Shown in pieces: positions 15,524 to 23,481 of a DNA stretch of 52,114 nucleotides. The translations under genes were made by a program, and so were the position numbers. Every line of letters starts with the position of its first letter. Position 1 is the first letter of the stretch. A model generated the notes under the pieces. It did not search any database. It saw only the letters and a program-made list of their open reading frames with translations, and was not told the DNA's origin. The stretch spans positions 1 through 52,114 of the forward strand of contig NZ_FMDF01000047.1 of the NCBI RefSeq assembly GCF_900091955.1, read 5' to 3'. The DNA is from Streptomyces sp. Ncost-T10-10d (lineage in GTDB: Bacteria > Actinomycetota > Actinomycetes > Streptomycetales > Streptomycetaceae).

Positions 15524-16405
15524 TCAGCGCTTGATCTCCTTGATCTTGAGCATGCGCGTGATGACCTTGTCCAGCTCGTCGTCGTCGAAGACGTTCTTCC
15601 AGTCGTCGCGGACGATCGACTCGCGGCCGTAGTCCATCGCGATGAGGCACGCGTCGGAGAACGGGTTCGAGCCCTTGAGGGTGTTGGCCAGCGCCACCTG
15701 GGTGTGGCCCAGCAGCATCGCGCGGGCCGCCTTCTCCGGGACACCCACCGTGTGGACGGTCTCGTGCAGGGCTTCGGTCAGCAGGGCGCCGACCATGCAG
15801 GCGATCGTCTCGACGAGCGTCGGCTCCAGGACCGCGAGCTGCTTGACGGTCACCCAGTGGACCTCGACGACCGGGGCGTACATCGTGGAGATGACCGCCT
15901 CGGCCAGTTCCTGGGCCTTCGGGTCGGCGGCCTCGGCGGCGGGCTCGAAGGAGGCGACGACCTCCTGCGGGGCGGCGATGCCGCCGAAGGTGTCGGCCCA
16001 CTCCTCCTTCGTCGTGCGCTCCAGGAACACCGACGGGTGGCAGGGGTGCGCCACCGCGTTGTGCACGTCCGCACGGCGGGTCAGTAGACCGGCGTACGCG
16101 GCGGCCGGGTCCAGGGTCAGCAGGATGGCGCCCGGCTTCATGACCGGGACGAGCTGCTCGGAGACCTTGCCGAGGACGACGTCCGGCACGGCGAGGATCA
16201 CGACGTCGGCCTGTGCGGCGGCCTCGGCGCCGTCGGTCAGCTCGCGGCCGAGCTCGCGGATCAGCTCCTGGCCCTTCGGCGAGTTCTCGGCGAAGAGGGT
16301 GGTGAAGTCGCTCTTGACCAGGTTGTTGGAGACGCGCTGGCCCATCTTGCCGGCGGCCCCGATGACGGCAACGGTGGTGGATGCGGTCGTGGTTTCGGTG
16401 GCCAT
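15524..16405 (-). CDS. apnO: 6PGDH-like oxidoreductase, probable D-apionate oxidoisomerase
   Basis: 293 residues. The N-terminal Rossmann motif VAVIGAAGKMGQRVSNNL (about 11-28) binds NAD(P). The rest is the all-helical phosphogluconate-dehydrogenase-like C-terminal domain (EPTLVETIACMVGALLTEAL ... ARAMLLGHTQVALANTLKG). In the D-apionate pathway, ApnO oxidises and rearranges D-apionate to 3-oxo-isoapionate and belongs to this superfamily. The assignment rests on the neighbours: an OiaC-like TIM barrel, TpiA- and RpiB-like isomerases and a DhaK-type kinase. The ATG overlaps the previous stop by 1 nt (TAATG), with GAGGAGCAAG as RBS. A different sugar-acid dehydrogenase remains possible. Confidence 0.7.
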   Translation of the reverse strand: MATETTTASTTVAVIGAAGKMGQRVSNNLVKSDFTTLFAENSPKGQELIRELGRELTDGAEAAAQADVVILAVPDVVLGKVSEQLVPVMKPGAILLTLDPAAAYAGLLTRRADVHNAVAHPCHPSVFLERTTKEEWADTFGGIAAPQEVVASFEPAAEAADPKAQELAEAVISTMYAPVVEVHWVTVKQLAVLEPTLVETIACMVGALLTEALHETVHTVGVPEKAARAMLLGHTQVALANTLKGSNPFSDACLIAMDYGRESIVRDDWKNVFDDDELDKVITRMLKIKEIKR

Positions 16406-17202
16406 TACTTGCTCCTCATAAGGGTGTTGATGCTGTGCCGGGTCCACTGGTCCTCCAGGCGGGCGGTCTCGGTGAAATCGCCCTGCCAGGGGAGCCAGTG
16501 CTCCACGATCTGGTTGATGCCCTTCTCGGACGGCCGGACCTGGTCGATCATGTGGTCGTAGTCGAGGAGGCCCTCGCCGAGAAGACAGCCGGCGAAGGTG
16601 AAGCCGACCCAGCCGTCACGGCGGGAGAACGAGAAGTCCTTGACGTGGATGTTCACCACGTAGGGGGCGGTGGCGTCGATGACGTCCGCCGGACGTTCGA
16701 GCCGGGCGACGCTGTTGCCCGGGTCGAGGACGACGCCCAGGTGCGGGCTGCCGACGCCGCGTACGACGGCCAGCAGGTCGTCGGTGGAGACCTGTTCGTA
16801 CGTCTCCAGGCCGAGGGTCACGCCCGCTGCCGCGTAGGCCGGAACGGCCTCGCGGAGCAGGGCGGTCGCCTCCGGTACGGACGGCTGGTGGCCGGCCGTG
16901 TTCAGCATCGAGCGGACCAGGGTGACACCCAGACGCCGCGCGATACGGAGGTAGTCGGTCAGATGCTCCGTGTGTACGCCACGGGTGCCCAGCTCCAGCG
17001 TGATGCCGTACTCGGCCGCCGTGGCGCGTACCGCGTCCAGCTGCGCGTCGTCGAATGTCTCGATCAGCGGGTAGTCGCAGATCTGGAAGACCTCGCCGCC
17101 CAAGTCCCGGGTCTGCGCGAGCATTTCGTGGACGGTGAGCGGCTGCGGGGCCTTTTCGGAAATCCGCCAGAAGAAGGCGTACGTGCTCAGTCCGTAGGCC
17201 AT
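16405..17202 (-). CDS. oiaC: Sugar phosphate isomerase/epimerase TIM barrel, probable 3-oxo-isoapionate decarboxylase
   Basis: 265 residues of the AP_endonuc_2/xylose-isomerase-like TIM barrel. The usual metal-binding set is present: Glu133 (LGLETYE), Asp160 (GVVLDPGN), His186 (VNIHVKDF) and Glu234 (QIVEHW). In D-apionate catabolism OiaC, a member of this superfamily, decarboxylates 3-oxo-isoapionate to L-erythrulose. That product would feed the kinase and isomerases encoded next door. Hydroxypyruvate-isomerase-like or epimerase activity is the alternative. It overlaps both neighbours by 1 nt. Confidence 0.7.
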   Translation of the reverse strand: MAYGLSTYAFFWRISEKAPQPLTVHEMLAQTRDLGGEVFQICDYPLIETFDDAQLDAVRATAAEYGITLELGTRGVHTEHLTDYLRIARRLGVTLVRSMLNTAGHQPSVPEATALLREAVPAYAAAGVTLGLETYEQVSTDDLLAVVRGVGSPHLGVVLDPGNSVARLERPADVIDATAPYVVNIHVKDFSFSRRDGWVGFTFAGCLLGEGLLDYDHMIDQVRPSEKGINQIVEHWLPWQGDFTETARLEDQWTRHSINTLMRSK

Positions 17203-18029
17203 CAGACCGCCCCTTCCGGGGAGTTGGCGGGGGCGGTAGCGGGGGCGTGCAGGGTCATCGCCTCGTCGAGGATCTGCTCCACCGCCGCCGGGTCGTGGGC
17301 GAAGCGGCCCAGGAACAGTCCGCCGACGCCCTTGCCCAGCTCGGTCAGAAGGCCGGGGCCCGCGCTGCCGCCGTAGATCACCCGGCTGCCGGTGAGGGCG
17401 GGCTGCGTGGCCAGCCAGGCCGTCAGGGCCTCGCAGACCGTGCGGATGTGCTCGGGGGACGCCGGTTCGGGGGCGCCGATCGCCCACTGCGGTTCGTACG
17501 CGATGACGACCGGGGCCGGGGCACTGTCGTGGGACGCCGTGGCCAGGATGCGCTGCGCCTCGGCGACCGTACGGGCGGCGGCCTCGGCCGGGGCGACCGG
17601 GTCGAGCTCGCCGACACAGAGGACCGGCGTGAGGCCGTTGCGCAGGGCGGCTGCCGTCTTGGCGGCCACCACCGTGTCGCCCTCGCCGAAGAGGCGGCGG
17701 CGCTCGGCGTGCCCGACCTCGGCGTAGCTCGCACCGATCTCCTTCAGGTGGGCTCCGCTGACCTCCCCCGTGTACGGGCCGGTGTCCTCGGCCGCGAGGT
17801 CCTGTGCCCCGGTCCGTACGTCCGTTCCGGCGAGGATGCCGGCCACCGGGACGATCGCGGGGAACGCGGGCAGCACGAACAGCTCGGCGGTACCGCTCGT
17901 CACGGCGGGGTGGCGGGCGGCCGTGTCGGCGATCCGGCGCGCCCAGTTCAGGGTCTGATGGTGGCCGAAGTACATCTTCAGGCTCACCCCGATCGTGACC
18001 CGGGGGTGGTTCTTCGAAGCGGCGGACAT
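17202..18029 (-). CDS. lerI: TpiA-family isomerase, probable L-erythrulose-1-phosphate isomerase
   Basis: 275 residues from the ATG at 18029. Triosephosphate-isomerase active-site residues are in place: Lys18 (GVSLKMYF), His107 (EVGHAERR) and Glu179 (IAYEPQWAIG), with the phosphate loop YGGSAGPGLL. The sequence departs from housekeeping TpiA (NWKMN replaced by SLKMY), and the context is a tetrose-phosphate cluster rather than glycolysis. Paralogues in erythritol and L-erythrulose pathways (EryH/LerI) convert L-erythrulose 1-phosphate to D-erythrulose 4-phosphate. TGATG overlaps link it to both neighbours. Confidence 0.78.
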   Translation of the reverse strand: MSAASKNHPRVTIGVSLKMYFGHHQTLNWARRIADTAARHPAVTSGTAELFVLPAFPAIVPVAGILAGTDVRTGAQDLAAEDTGPYTGEVSGAHLKEIGASYAEVGHAERRRLFGEGDTVVAAKTAAALRNGLTPVLCVGELDPVAPAEAAARTVAEAQRILATASHDSAPAPVVIAYEPQWAIGAPEPASPEHIRTVCEALTAWLATQPALTGSRVIYGGSAGPGLLTELGKGVGGLFLGRFAHDPAAVEQILDEAMTLHAPATAPANSPEGAV

Positions 18030-18520
18030 CAGGCTGCGGCTTCCTGCTGGTTCTCGTAGTCGTTCATCAGGGCGACCTTGGCGGCCGACGCCGACGTCTC
18101 GTCGAAGCGGTACGTCAGCCACTCGGCGGCCAGTCGGCGGGCCAGCTCCAGGCCGACGACCCGCTGGCCGAAGGTGAGGACCTGGGCGTTGTTGGAGAGG
18201 ACCGCGCGCTCGACGGAGAACGAGTCATGGGCGGTGACGGCCCGGATGCCCTTGACCTTGTTGGCGGCGATGGCAACGCCGAGACCGGTGCCGCAGACCA
18301 GCAGGGCGCGGTCCGCCTCGCCGCGCGCGACCATTTCCGCGGCGGCGATGGCGACCTTCGGATACGCGGTGTGCCCGTCGGCGTCGACACCCACATCGGT
18401 GACGGTGGCGACGAGGTCGCTGGCCTCCAGGTCCTTCTTGAGTGCTTCCTTGTAGGCGTGACCGGCGTCGTCGGAACCGACGACGATGCGGAGCCTGTCG
18501 GACAGCGGCTGGTCGGACAT
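18029..18520 (-). CDS. derI: RpiB-family isomerase, probable D-erythrulose-4-phosphate isomerase
   Basis: 163 residues. The LacAB/RpiB signature is clear: [19 protein letters not shown] near the start, catalytic cysteine Cys76 in [16 protein letters not shown], and [16 protein letters not shown]. Ribose-5-phosphate isomerase B paralogues of this kind (EryI/DerI) turn D-erythrulose 4-phosphate into D-erythrose 4-phosphate, which enters the pentose phosphate pathway. Neighbouring LerI- and LerK-like genes favour that role over ribose 5-phosphate isomerisation. 1-nt overlaps on both sides. Confidence 0.8.
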   Translation of the reverse strand: MSDQPLSDRLRIVVGSDDAGHAYKEALKKDLEASDLVATVTDVGVDADGHTAYPKVAIAAAEMVARGEADRALLVCGTGLGVAIAANKVKGIRAVTAHDSFSVERAVLSNNAQVLTFGQRVVGLELARRLAAEWLTYRFDETSASAAKVALMNDYENQQEAAA

Positions 18521-20256
18521 CAGTGCTTCTCCAGAGTCGTTGCGAGAACGGGGTGGACTGCGCGGACGATCAGGGCCAGGGAGTGGGCTCCGGCGTCCGG
18601 GGTGCCGAGGCTCTTCTCGGCGTGCGGGCGGGCCCGGCCCATCCGGGGGAGCAGACCGGCGGTGGCTGCCGCGGCGGCCACCGCGGTGCTCGCGGCCGTG
18701 TCCCATGCGGCAGGCAGGGACTGCCCCTCGCCGGTGGCGGTGGTCAGGGCGGCGGCGAACGGGACGAGGACGTCGACCATCGTCTTGTCGCCGACCTCGG
18801 CCCCGCCCAGCCGCATGACGCCCGCCGACGCCTGCGCGACCCCGGCGGCGACCACGGGGGCCGTGGGCCGGTCGGTGTCGCCGAGCGCCGTGCCGAGCGC
18901 CCGCAGGACGACGCCCCACAGGGCGCCGGAGGTGCCGCCGGCCCTGTCGGCCCAGGCGTCGGCGGCCCGGGAGAGGAGGGTGCCTGCACCCGCCCCCGAC
19001 TCCGCGGCGTGGACCGCGGCCTCGTACGCGCCCCTGGAGCCCCGCTGCATGCCGATGCCGTGGTCGCCGTCGCCGGCGGCCGCGTCGATCCGGCCCAGCT
19101 CGTCGGCGTGCGTGTCGACGGTGTCCTTGAGGACGCGGAGGGCGGCGAGGACGGTACGGGCCGCCTCGCGGGATTCGTGCGTCGCGGCCGGGATGGTGTC
19201 GTCGGCGGCCTGCTCCTCGATGTCCCCGGTCGTGAGCTCGGTGGTCTCGACGGCGCCCTTGCGGTACGCGGGGGCGTCCGCCGGGGCCGTCCACAGAGGT
19301 TCGAGCTCGTCGGTCAGCCAGCACAGGGTGAGCGAGACGCCCGCCATGTCGAAGCTGGTCACCAGCTCGCCGACCTCGGGGTCGACGGTCTGGACCCCGG
19401 CTTCGTGAAGCAATTGGGCGACCCGGCGGTAGACGACGAACAGCTCCTCGTACTTCACCGAGCCGAGCCCGTTGAGGATGACGGCCGCGCGCTGTCCGCG
19501 CGGGCTGTCCACACCCTCGGGGAGCTCGCCGAGCACGGTCCTCACCAGCAGCTCGGCCGCCCCGTCGGCGGTCGGGACGGACTGTTCGCCCATGCCGGGC
19601 TCACCGTGGATGCCGAGGCCGACGGCCATCCGGCCGTCGGGGACGGTGAACAGAGGGTGGTCGGCGCCCGGCAGCGTGCAGCCGGAGAACGCGACACCGA
19701 ACGAGCGGGTGCGGGCATTGGCCAGCTCGGCGATACGGGTCACCTCGGCCAGGTCGTGCCCGGCCTCGGCGGCGGCCGCGGCCGCCTTGAAGACGACCAG
19801 ATCACCGGCGACCCCGCGGCGCTTGTGGGCCTCGGCGGGGGAGGCGCTGGAGATGTCGTCGGTGACGCCGAGAGTGCGGGTGGGTATGCCCTCGGCGGTC
19901 AGCTGCTCGGCGGCCTGCCCGAAGTGGAGGACGTCGCCCGCGTAGTTTCCGTACGCGAGGAGGACACCGCCACCGGTCTGCGCCGCCTTCGCGACCTGCC
20001 GCACCTGGTGGGCGGAGGGCGAGGCGAAGACGTTGCCGACCGCGGCGCCGTGCGCGAGGCCCTGGCCGACCAGGCCGGAGAAGGCCGGGTAGTGGCCGGA
20101 GCCGCCGCCGATGACGACCACGACCTGGCCCGGTGCGGTGCGGGTGGCGCGGACCACGCCGCCGGGGACCCGCCGGACCCGGCGCGGGTGCGCGGCGACG
20201 AAGCCTTCGAGCGCCTCGTCGGCGAAGGCGGCAGGATCGTTGAACAGGCGGGTCAT
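18520..20256 (-). CDS. lerK: DhaK-DhaL fusion kinase, probable L-erythrulose 1-kinase
   Basis: 578 residues. The N-terminal DhaK domain (1-330) has the substrate loop [10 protein letters not shown] (His55) and the covalent-adduct histidine in [13 protein letters not shown] (His217). The C-terminal DhaL nucleotide domain (about 385-578) has [15 protein letters not shown], which provides the Mg-binding Asp residues, and GGTSGALWG. This is the ATP-dependent dihydroxyacetone-kinase fusion. In tetrose pathways the close relative LerK phosphorylates L-erythrulose to L-erythrulose 1-phosphate. Dihydroxyacetone kinase is the fallback name if the cluster assignment is wrong. Confidence 0.82.
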   Translation of the reverse strand: MTRLFNDPAAFADEALEGFVAAHPRRVRRVPGGVVRATRTAPGQVVVVIGGGSGHYPAFSGLVGQGLAHGAAVGNVFASPSAHQVRQVAKAAQTGGGVLLAYGNYAGDVLHFGQAAEQLTAEGIPTRTLGVTDDISSASPAEAHKRRGVAGDLVVFKAAAAAAEAGHDLAEVTRIAELANARTRSFGVAFSGCTLPGADHPLFTVPDGRMAVGLGIHGEPGMGEQSVPTADGAAELLVRTVLGELPEGVDSPRGQRAAVILNGLGSVKYEELFVVYRRVAQLLHEAGVQTVDPEVGELVTSFDMAGVSLTLCWLTDELEPLWTAPADAPAYRKGAVETTELTTGDIEEQAADDTIPAATHESREAARTVLAALRVLKDTVDTHADELGRIDAAAGDGDHGIGMQRGSRGAYEAAVHAAESGAGAGTLLSRAADAWADRAGGTSGALWGVVLRALGTALGDTDRPTAPVVAAGVAQASAGVMRLGGAEVGDKTMVDVLVPFAAALTTATGEGQSLPAAWDTAASTAVAAAAATAGLLPRMGRARPHAEKSLGTPDAGAHSLALIVRAVHPVLATTLEKH

Positions 20257-21629
20257 CAGTGGGCCTCCACGAGGGACCGGCCCTGGCCCGCGGCCTGGCC
20301 CTTGGACCGGTTCGCGAGCCACAGCATCAGCGCGGCGGACATGAGCATGAAGGCGCCGACCAGGAACAGCGGCAGGTAGTAGTCGCCGCTGAAGTCCTTC
20401 AGCCAGCCGGTGACGTATCCGGCGGCGAAGCCGGCCACGTTGCCCGCGGTGTTGATCAGAGCGATACCGGCCGCTGCGGCGGCGCCGGTGAGGAACTGCG
20501 AGGGCACCGACCAGAAGACCGGCAGCGCGGCGAAGATCGCACACGCGGTGACCGTGATGACCGCGACGGTGGCGGCGGGCGAGCCCATGTAGAGGGCGAT
20601 CGGGATCGAGACACCGCCGACGACGGCCGGGCCCGCGATGTGCCACTTGCCGACGCCGTGCCGGGTGGCGTGACGGGACCAGAAGTAGAGGACGATCGCG
20701 GCCGGAAGGTACGGGATGGCCGTGATCAGGGCCTTGTCCATGACGCTGAACGAGGTGTCGAACTGGTCCTGGAAGCCGTTGATGATCGTCGGCAGGAAGA
20801 ACGCGAGGGCGTACAGGCCGTAGATGAAGCCGAAGTAGATCAGCGCCAGGGTCCAGACGCGGCTGTTGGTGAAGGCGGCCTTCAGAGCCTCGCGGCCGTG
20901 GTTCGTCTTCTCGTCCGCGCCCGTCTTCGTGGCGTTCTCGGCGGCCAGTTCGGCGGTCAGCCACTCCTTCTCGGGGGCCGTCAGCCACTTCGCGTCGGCC
21001 GGCCGGTCGATCAGATAGAACCAGGCGATGATCCCGAGCAGGATCGCCGGGATGGACACGCCGAGGAACATCACGCGCCAGCCCTCCAGGCCGAAGAGCC
21101 CGTGCTGGTTGATGAACCAGCCGGCCAGCGGGGCGCCGATCACGGTGGTCAGCGGCTGGGCGAGGTAGAAGAGGCCGAGGACCTTCGTACGGTGCCGGGA
21201 GGGCACCCACTGGCTCAGGAAGAGGATCGCGCCGGGGAAGAAACCGGCCTCCGCGACACCGAGCAGGAACCGCAGCGTGTAGAGCTGCCCGCTGTTCTGC
21301 ACCCAGGTGAACAGCAGCGCGACGATGCCCCAGGACACCATGATCCGGGCCAGCCAGCGGCGGGCGCCGAACTTGTGCAGTGCCATGTTGCTGGGCACTT
21401 CGAGAATGATGTAGCCGATGAAGAAGATGCCCGAGGCAAAGCCGAACTGTGCCGCGGAGAGCGCCAGGTCCTGGCCCATCCCGTTCGGCTCGGCGAAGGA
21501 CACGGCCGTCCGGTCCAGATAGTTCACGAAGAACATCAGGGCCACGAACGGGACGAGCCGGATCGAGACCTTCTTGATCGTCGATCTCTCGATGGCCGAT
21601 CTCTCGACTGAATGCGCAGTGGCGCCCAT
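20256..21629 (-). CDS. MFS transporter, anion:cation symporter (ACS) type
   Basis: 457 residues with 12 membrane helices and the ACS-family features: NYLDRTAVSFAEPNG after helix 1, EVPSNMALHKFGARRW in the helix 2-3 loop and RFLLGVAEAGFFPG in helix 4. ACS members import organic anions such as tartrate, glucarate and galactonate, which fits uptake of a sugar acid such as D-apionate. It is the first gene of the six-gene operon, followed by the kinase with a TGATG overlap. Its promoter region carries the GntR palindrome at 21752. Confidence 0.85.
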   Translation of the reverse strand: MGATAHSVERSAIERSTIKKVSIRLVPFVALMFFVNYLDRTAVSFAEPNGMGQDLALSAAQFGFASGIFFIGYIILEVPSNMALHKFGARRWLARIMVSWGIVALLFTWVQNSGQLYTLRFLLGVAEAGFFPGAILFLSQWVPSRHRTKVLGLFYLAQPLTTVIGAPLAGWFINQHGLFGLEGWRVMFLGVSIPAILLGIIAWFYLIDRPADAKWLTAPEKEWLTAELAAENATKTGADEKTNHGREALKAAFTNSRVWTLALIYFGFIYGLYALAFFLPTIINGFQDQFDTSFSVMDKALITAIPYLPAAIVLYFWSRHATRHGVGKWHIAGPAVVGGVSIPIALYMGSPAATVAVITVTACAIFAALPVFWSVPSQFLTGAAAAAGIALINTAGNVAGFAAGYVTGWLKDFSGDYYLPLFLVGAFMLMSAALMLWLANRSKGQAAGQGRSLVEAH

Positions 21630-21751
21630 GGAGACTCCTCGATTCCCGGACCGCTTTGTCCGGCTCTATGTCACATGTCGGCAAAAGTGGGGAACGCCGG
21701 GAACGCCCATGTCCGACCCGCTGACAGTGCTCACGCTAGCCCTGAAATGAA

Positions 21752-21766
21752 AATTGGTCACCAATT
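21752..21766. promoter_or_regulatory. FadR-type GntR operator AATTGGTCACCAATT
   Basis: A perfect 15-bp palindrome with the FadR-subfamily core TGGT-N-ACCA. It lies between the divergent transporter operon (start 21629) and the GntR gene. Such sites usually mediate repression released by the pathway substrate. Confidence 0.75.
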
Positions 21767-21881
21767 AACCAAAGTGACGTACGTCGCTAGGACGAGCGGG
21801 TTGATCTGGCCGATGAGCGGCGCTACCGTGCTCCCGGCCCAGCTGGATGCGGCGCCGTCTGATGTACTTGGCGACGTGTCC

Positions 21882-22628
21882 ATGCAGCCCGAAGAGCCCG
21901 ATCTGACGTCACTTCTGCGCCCTGTCGTGCGGGAGTCCTCGGTCAGCGAGGTGGCCAAGCGGCTCCTCGACCACCTCTCCGAGGGCAACCTGAAGCCGGG
22001 TACGCGGCTGCCCGCCGAGCGGCAGCTCGCCGACGCGCTCGGGGTCGCGCGCTCCAGCGTGCGCGGGGCGCTCTCCGCGCTGGACGTGCTGGGCATCATC
22101 GAGATCCGGCCGGGGTCGGGTTCCTATGTGCGCGAGGGGACTTCGGAGTTCCTGCCGCGGGCGATCAACTGGGGACTGATGCTCGGTCAGCGGCGTACGC
22201 GGGACCTGGTGGAGGTCCGTACGTTCATGGAGGGCATGTCGGCGCGGCTCGCCGCGGACCGGGCCTCCGCGGAGGACGTCGAACGGCTCGCCGGCCACCT
22301 GGAACGGATGCGGGAGGCGGGAACGGACGTCAAGGCGTTCATCGACGCCGACATCGCCTTCCATCTGGAGACGGCGAACATCGCCCGCAACAGCGTGCTG
22401 AGCGACATCCTGCACTCGATCCGGGCGCTGCTCCAGGTATGGATGGAGCGGGCCGGGGACATCGAGGGCACGGTGAGCGGAACGCTTCACGAGCACGGGG
22501 CGGTGCTCGACGCGATCCGGGCCGGTGACCCGGAAGCGGCGGATGCGGCCATGGCGGAGCACATGCGGCTGGCGAGCGAGCGGTTGAACCTGTCGCTGGA
22601 GGGCCTTTCCGGTCCGTCCGGCGACTGA
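21882..22628 (+). CDS. FadR-subfamily GntR regulator of the apionate-type operon
   Basis: 248 residues from the ATG at 21882; an in-frame ATG at 21813 would add 23 residues and neither has a strong RBS. The winged helix is at 16-80 (VAKRLLDHLSEGNLKPGTRL, PAERQLADALGVARSSVRGA). It is followed by the all-helical FCD domain (EVRTFMEGMSARLAADRASA ... FHLETANIARNSVLSDILHS ... HGAVLDAIRAGDPEAADAAM), whose Asp/His residues bind metal and a carboxylate effector. The palindrome at 21752 is the expected binding site. It is divergent from the operon it should repress. Confidence 0.88.
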   Translation: MQPEEPDLTSLLRPVVRESSVSEVAKRLLDHLSEGNLKPGTRLPAERQLADALGVARSSVRGALSALDVLGIIEIRPGSGSYVREGTSEFLPRAINWGLMLGQRRTRDLVEVRTFMEGMSARLAADRASAEDVERLAGHLERMREAGTDVKAFIDADIAFHLETANIARNSVLSDILHSIRALLQVWMERAGDIEGTVSGTLHEHGAVLDAIRAGDPEAADAAMAEHMRLASERLNLSLEGLSGPSGD

Positions 22629-22636
22629 GGACACGG

Positions 22637-22653
22637 CGCGGCCGGTGGCCGCG
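22637..22653. terminator. Hairpin terminator between convergent genes
   Basis: CGCGGCC-GGT-GGCCGCG, perfect 7-bp arms, between the GntR stop (22628) and the HAD stop (22694). Confidence 0.6.
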
Positions 22654-22693
22654 TCACGAAGGGTGTCCGGTCACGCGTGCGACGGTTTTGTCC

Positions 22694-23359
22694 TCAAACG
22701 CCGCACGGGCCGGCTTCGCGGGCCTCGCCGGCCAGTGCCGGGAGCTCCGTCAGCGCGTCGACGCGCCAGTCCGCCGTCTCCACCACGTCCGGATGGTCCG
22801 CCCACCAGTGCCCGTACGCACCGCGGCGGACATGTGCCGCGCGCAGGCCGGAGGACTTGGCCGGGAACAGGTCGTCGGCCGGGTGGTCGCCCACGTACAG
22901 GGTGCGCTCCGGGGCGGCCCCCGACACCTCCAGTACACGTGCGAAGAACGCCGGGTCCGGTTTGGTCACGCCCCACTCGTCCGAGGTGACGACCAGGTCC
23001 GCGGGCAGGTCCAGGGCCCGCAGCAGCTCCCCGGCCCGTACCGTCCCGTTGCCCGCCACCACCACCCGCACCCCCAGTGCGCGCAGCTCCGCCAGGGCGG
23101 GGCGGACATCGGGGTAGAGGTCCGTCTCGTCGAGATGCTCGCCGCGTCCGGCCGCCGCACGCGCAAGGGACGCCTCCCTGACATCCATGCCGGGGCGCAG
23201 GATGCGCAGCGCGTCGGCGCTGTCGCGGCCCTGGGTGACCGCCGCGCCGACCAACGCGCTCAGCGTGTGCGGCGGAACGCCGAGCCAGTTCGCCCAGGAC
23301 GCCCAGTAGCGGTCGTCGCGTACGAGTGTTTCGCCGATGTCGAAGACGATCGTTTCCAT
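22694..23359 (-). CDS. HAD-superfamily hydrolase
   Basis: 221 residues from the ATG at 23359; a GTG directly upstream is possible. Motif I is VFDIGETLV: the nucleophile Asp7 is present, but the usual Asp two residues later is Gly. Motif II is [12 protein letters not shown], motif [15 protein letters not shown] and motif [14 protein letters not shown]. The missing acid/base aspartate suggests a modified mechanism or a non-phosphatase activity, although this DxG variant recurs in the family. It is divergent from fbiC with about 120 bp between starts. Confidence 0.82.
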   Translation of the reverse strand: METIVFDIGETLVRDDRYWASWANWLGVPPHTLSALVGAAVTQGRDSADALRILRPGMDVREASLARAAAGRGEHLDETDLYPDVRPALAELRALGVRVVVAGNGTVRAGELLRALDLPADLVVTSDEWGVTKPDPAFFARVLEVSGAAPERTLYVGDHPADDLFPAKSSGLRAAHVRRGAYGHWWADHPDVVETADWRVDALTELPALAGEAREAGPCGV

Positions 23360-23481
23360 CACCGTCCCGACCCTACGGCCCCCGACCGCTCCGGCGGCCC
23401 AGGCGCCAGGGCCGAGCCTTCGCCCTTCCGTCCCACGGAGTCCCTGGTCCGGGGCGCGCGCCTCGCTCGTATGCTCGCTCC

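Noticed and set aside
18520..20256. Plain glycerol/dihydroxyacetone metabolism cluster
   Set aside because: TpiA and RpiB paralogues together with sugar-acid-type TIM barrel and 6PGDH-like genes fit tetrose-phosphate formation better, though the kinase alone could be a dihydroxyacetone kinase.
22677..22720. CCTCAAACGCCGCACGGGC-type sequence as an intergenic repeat family
   Set aside because: Resembles a motif often seen near Streptomyces gene ends, but only one copy is in the window, so a repeat cannot be supported.
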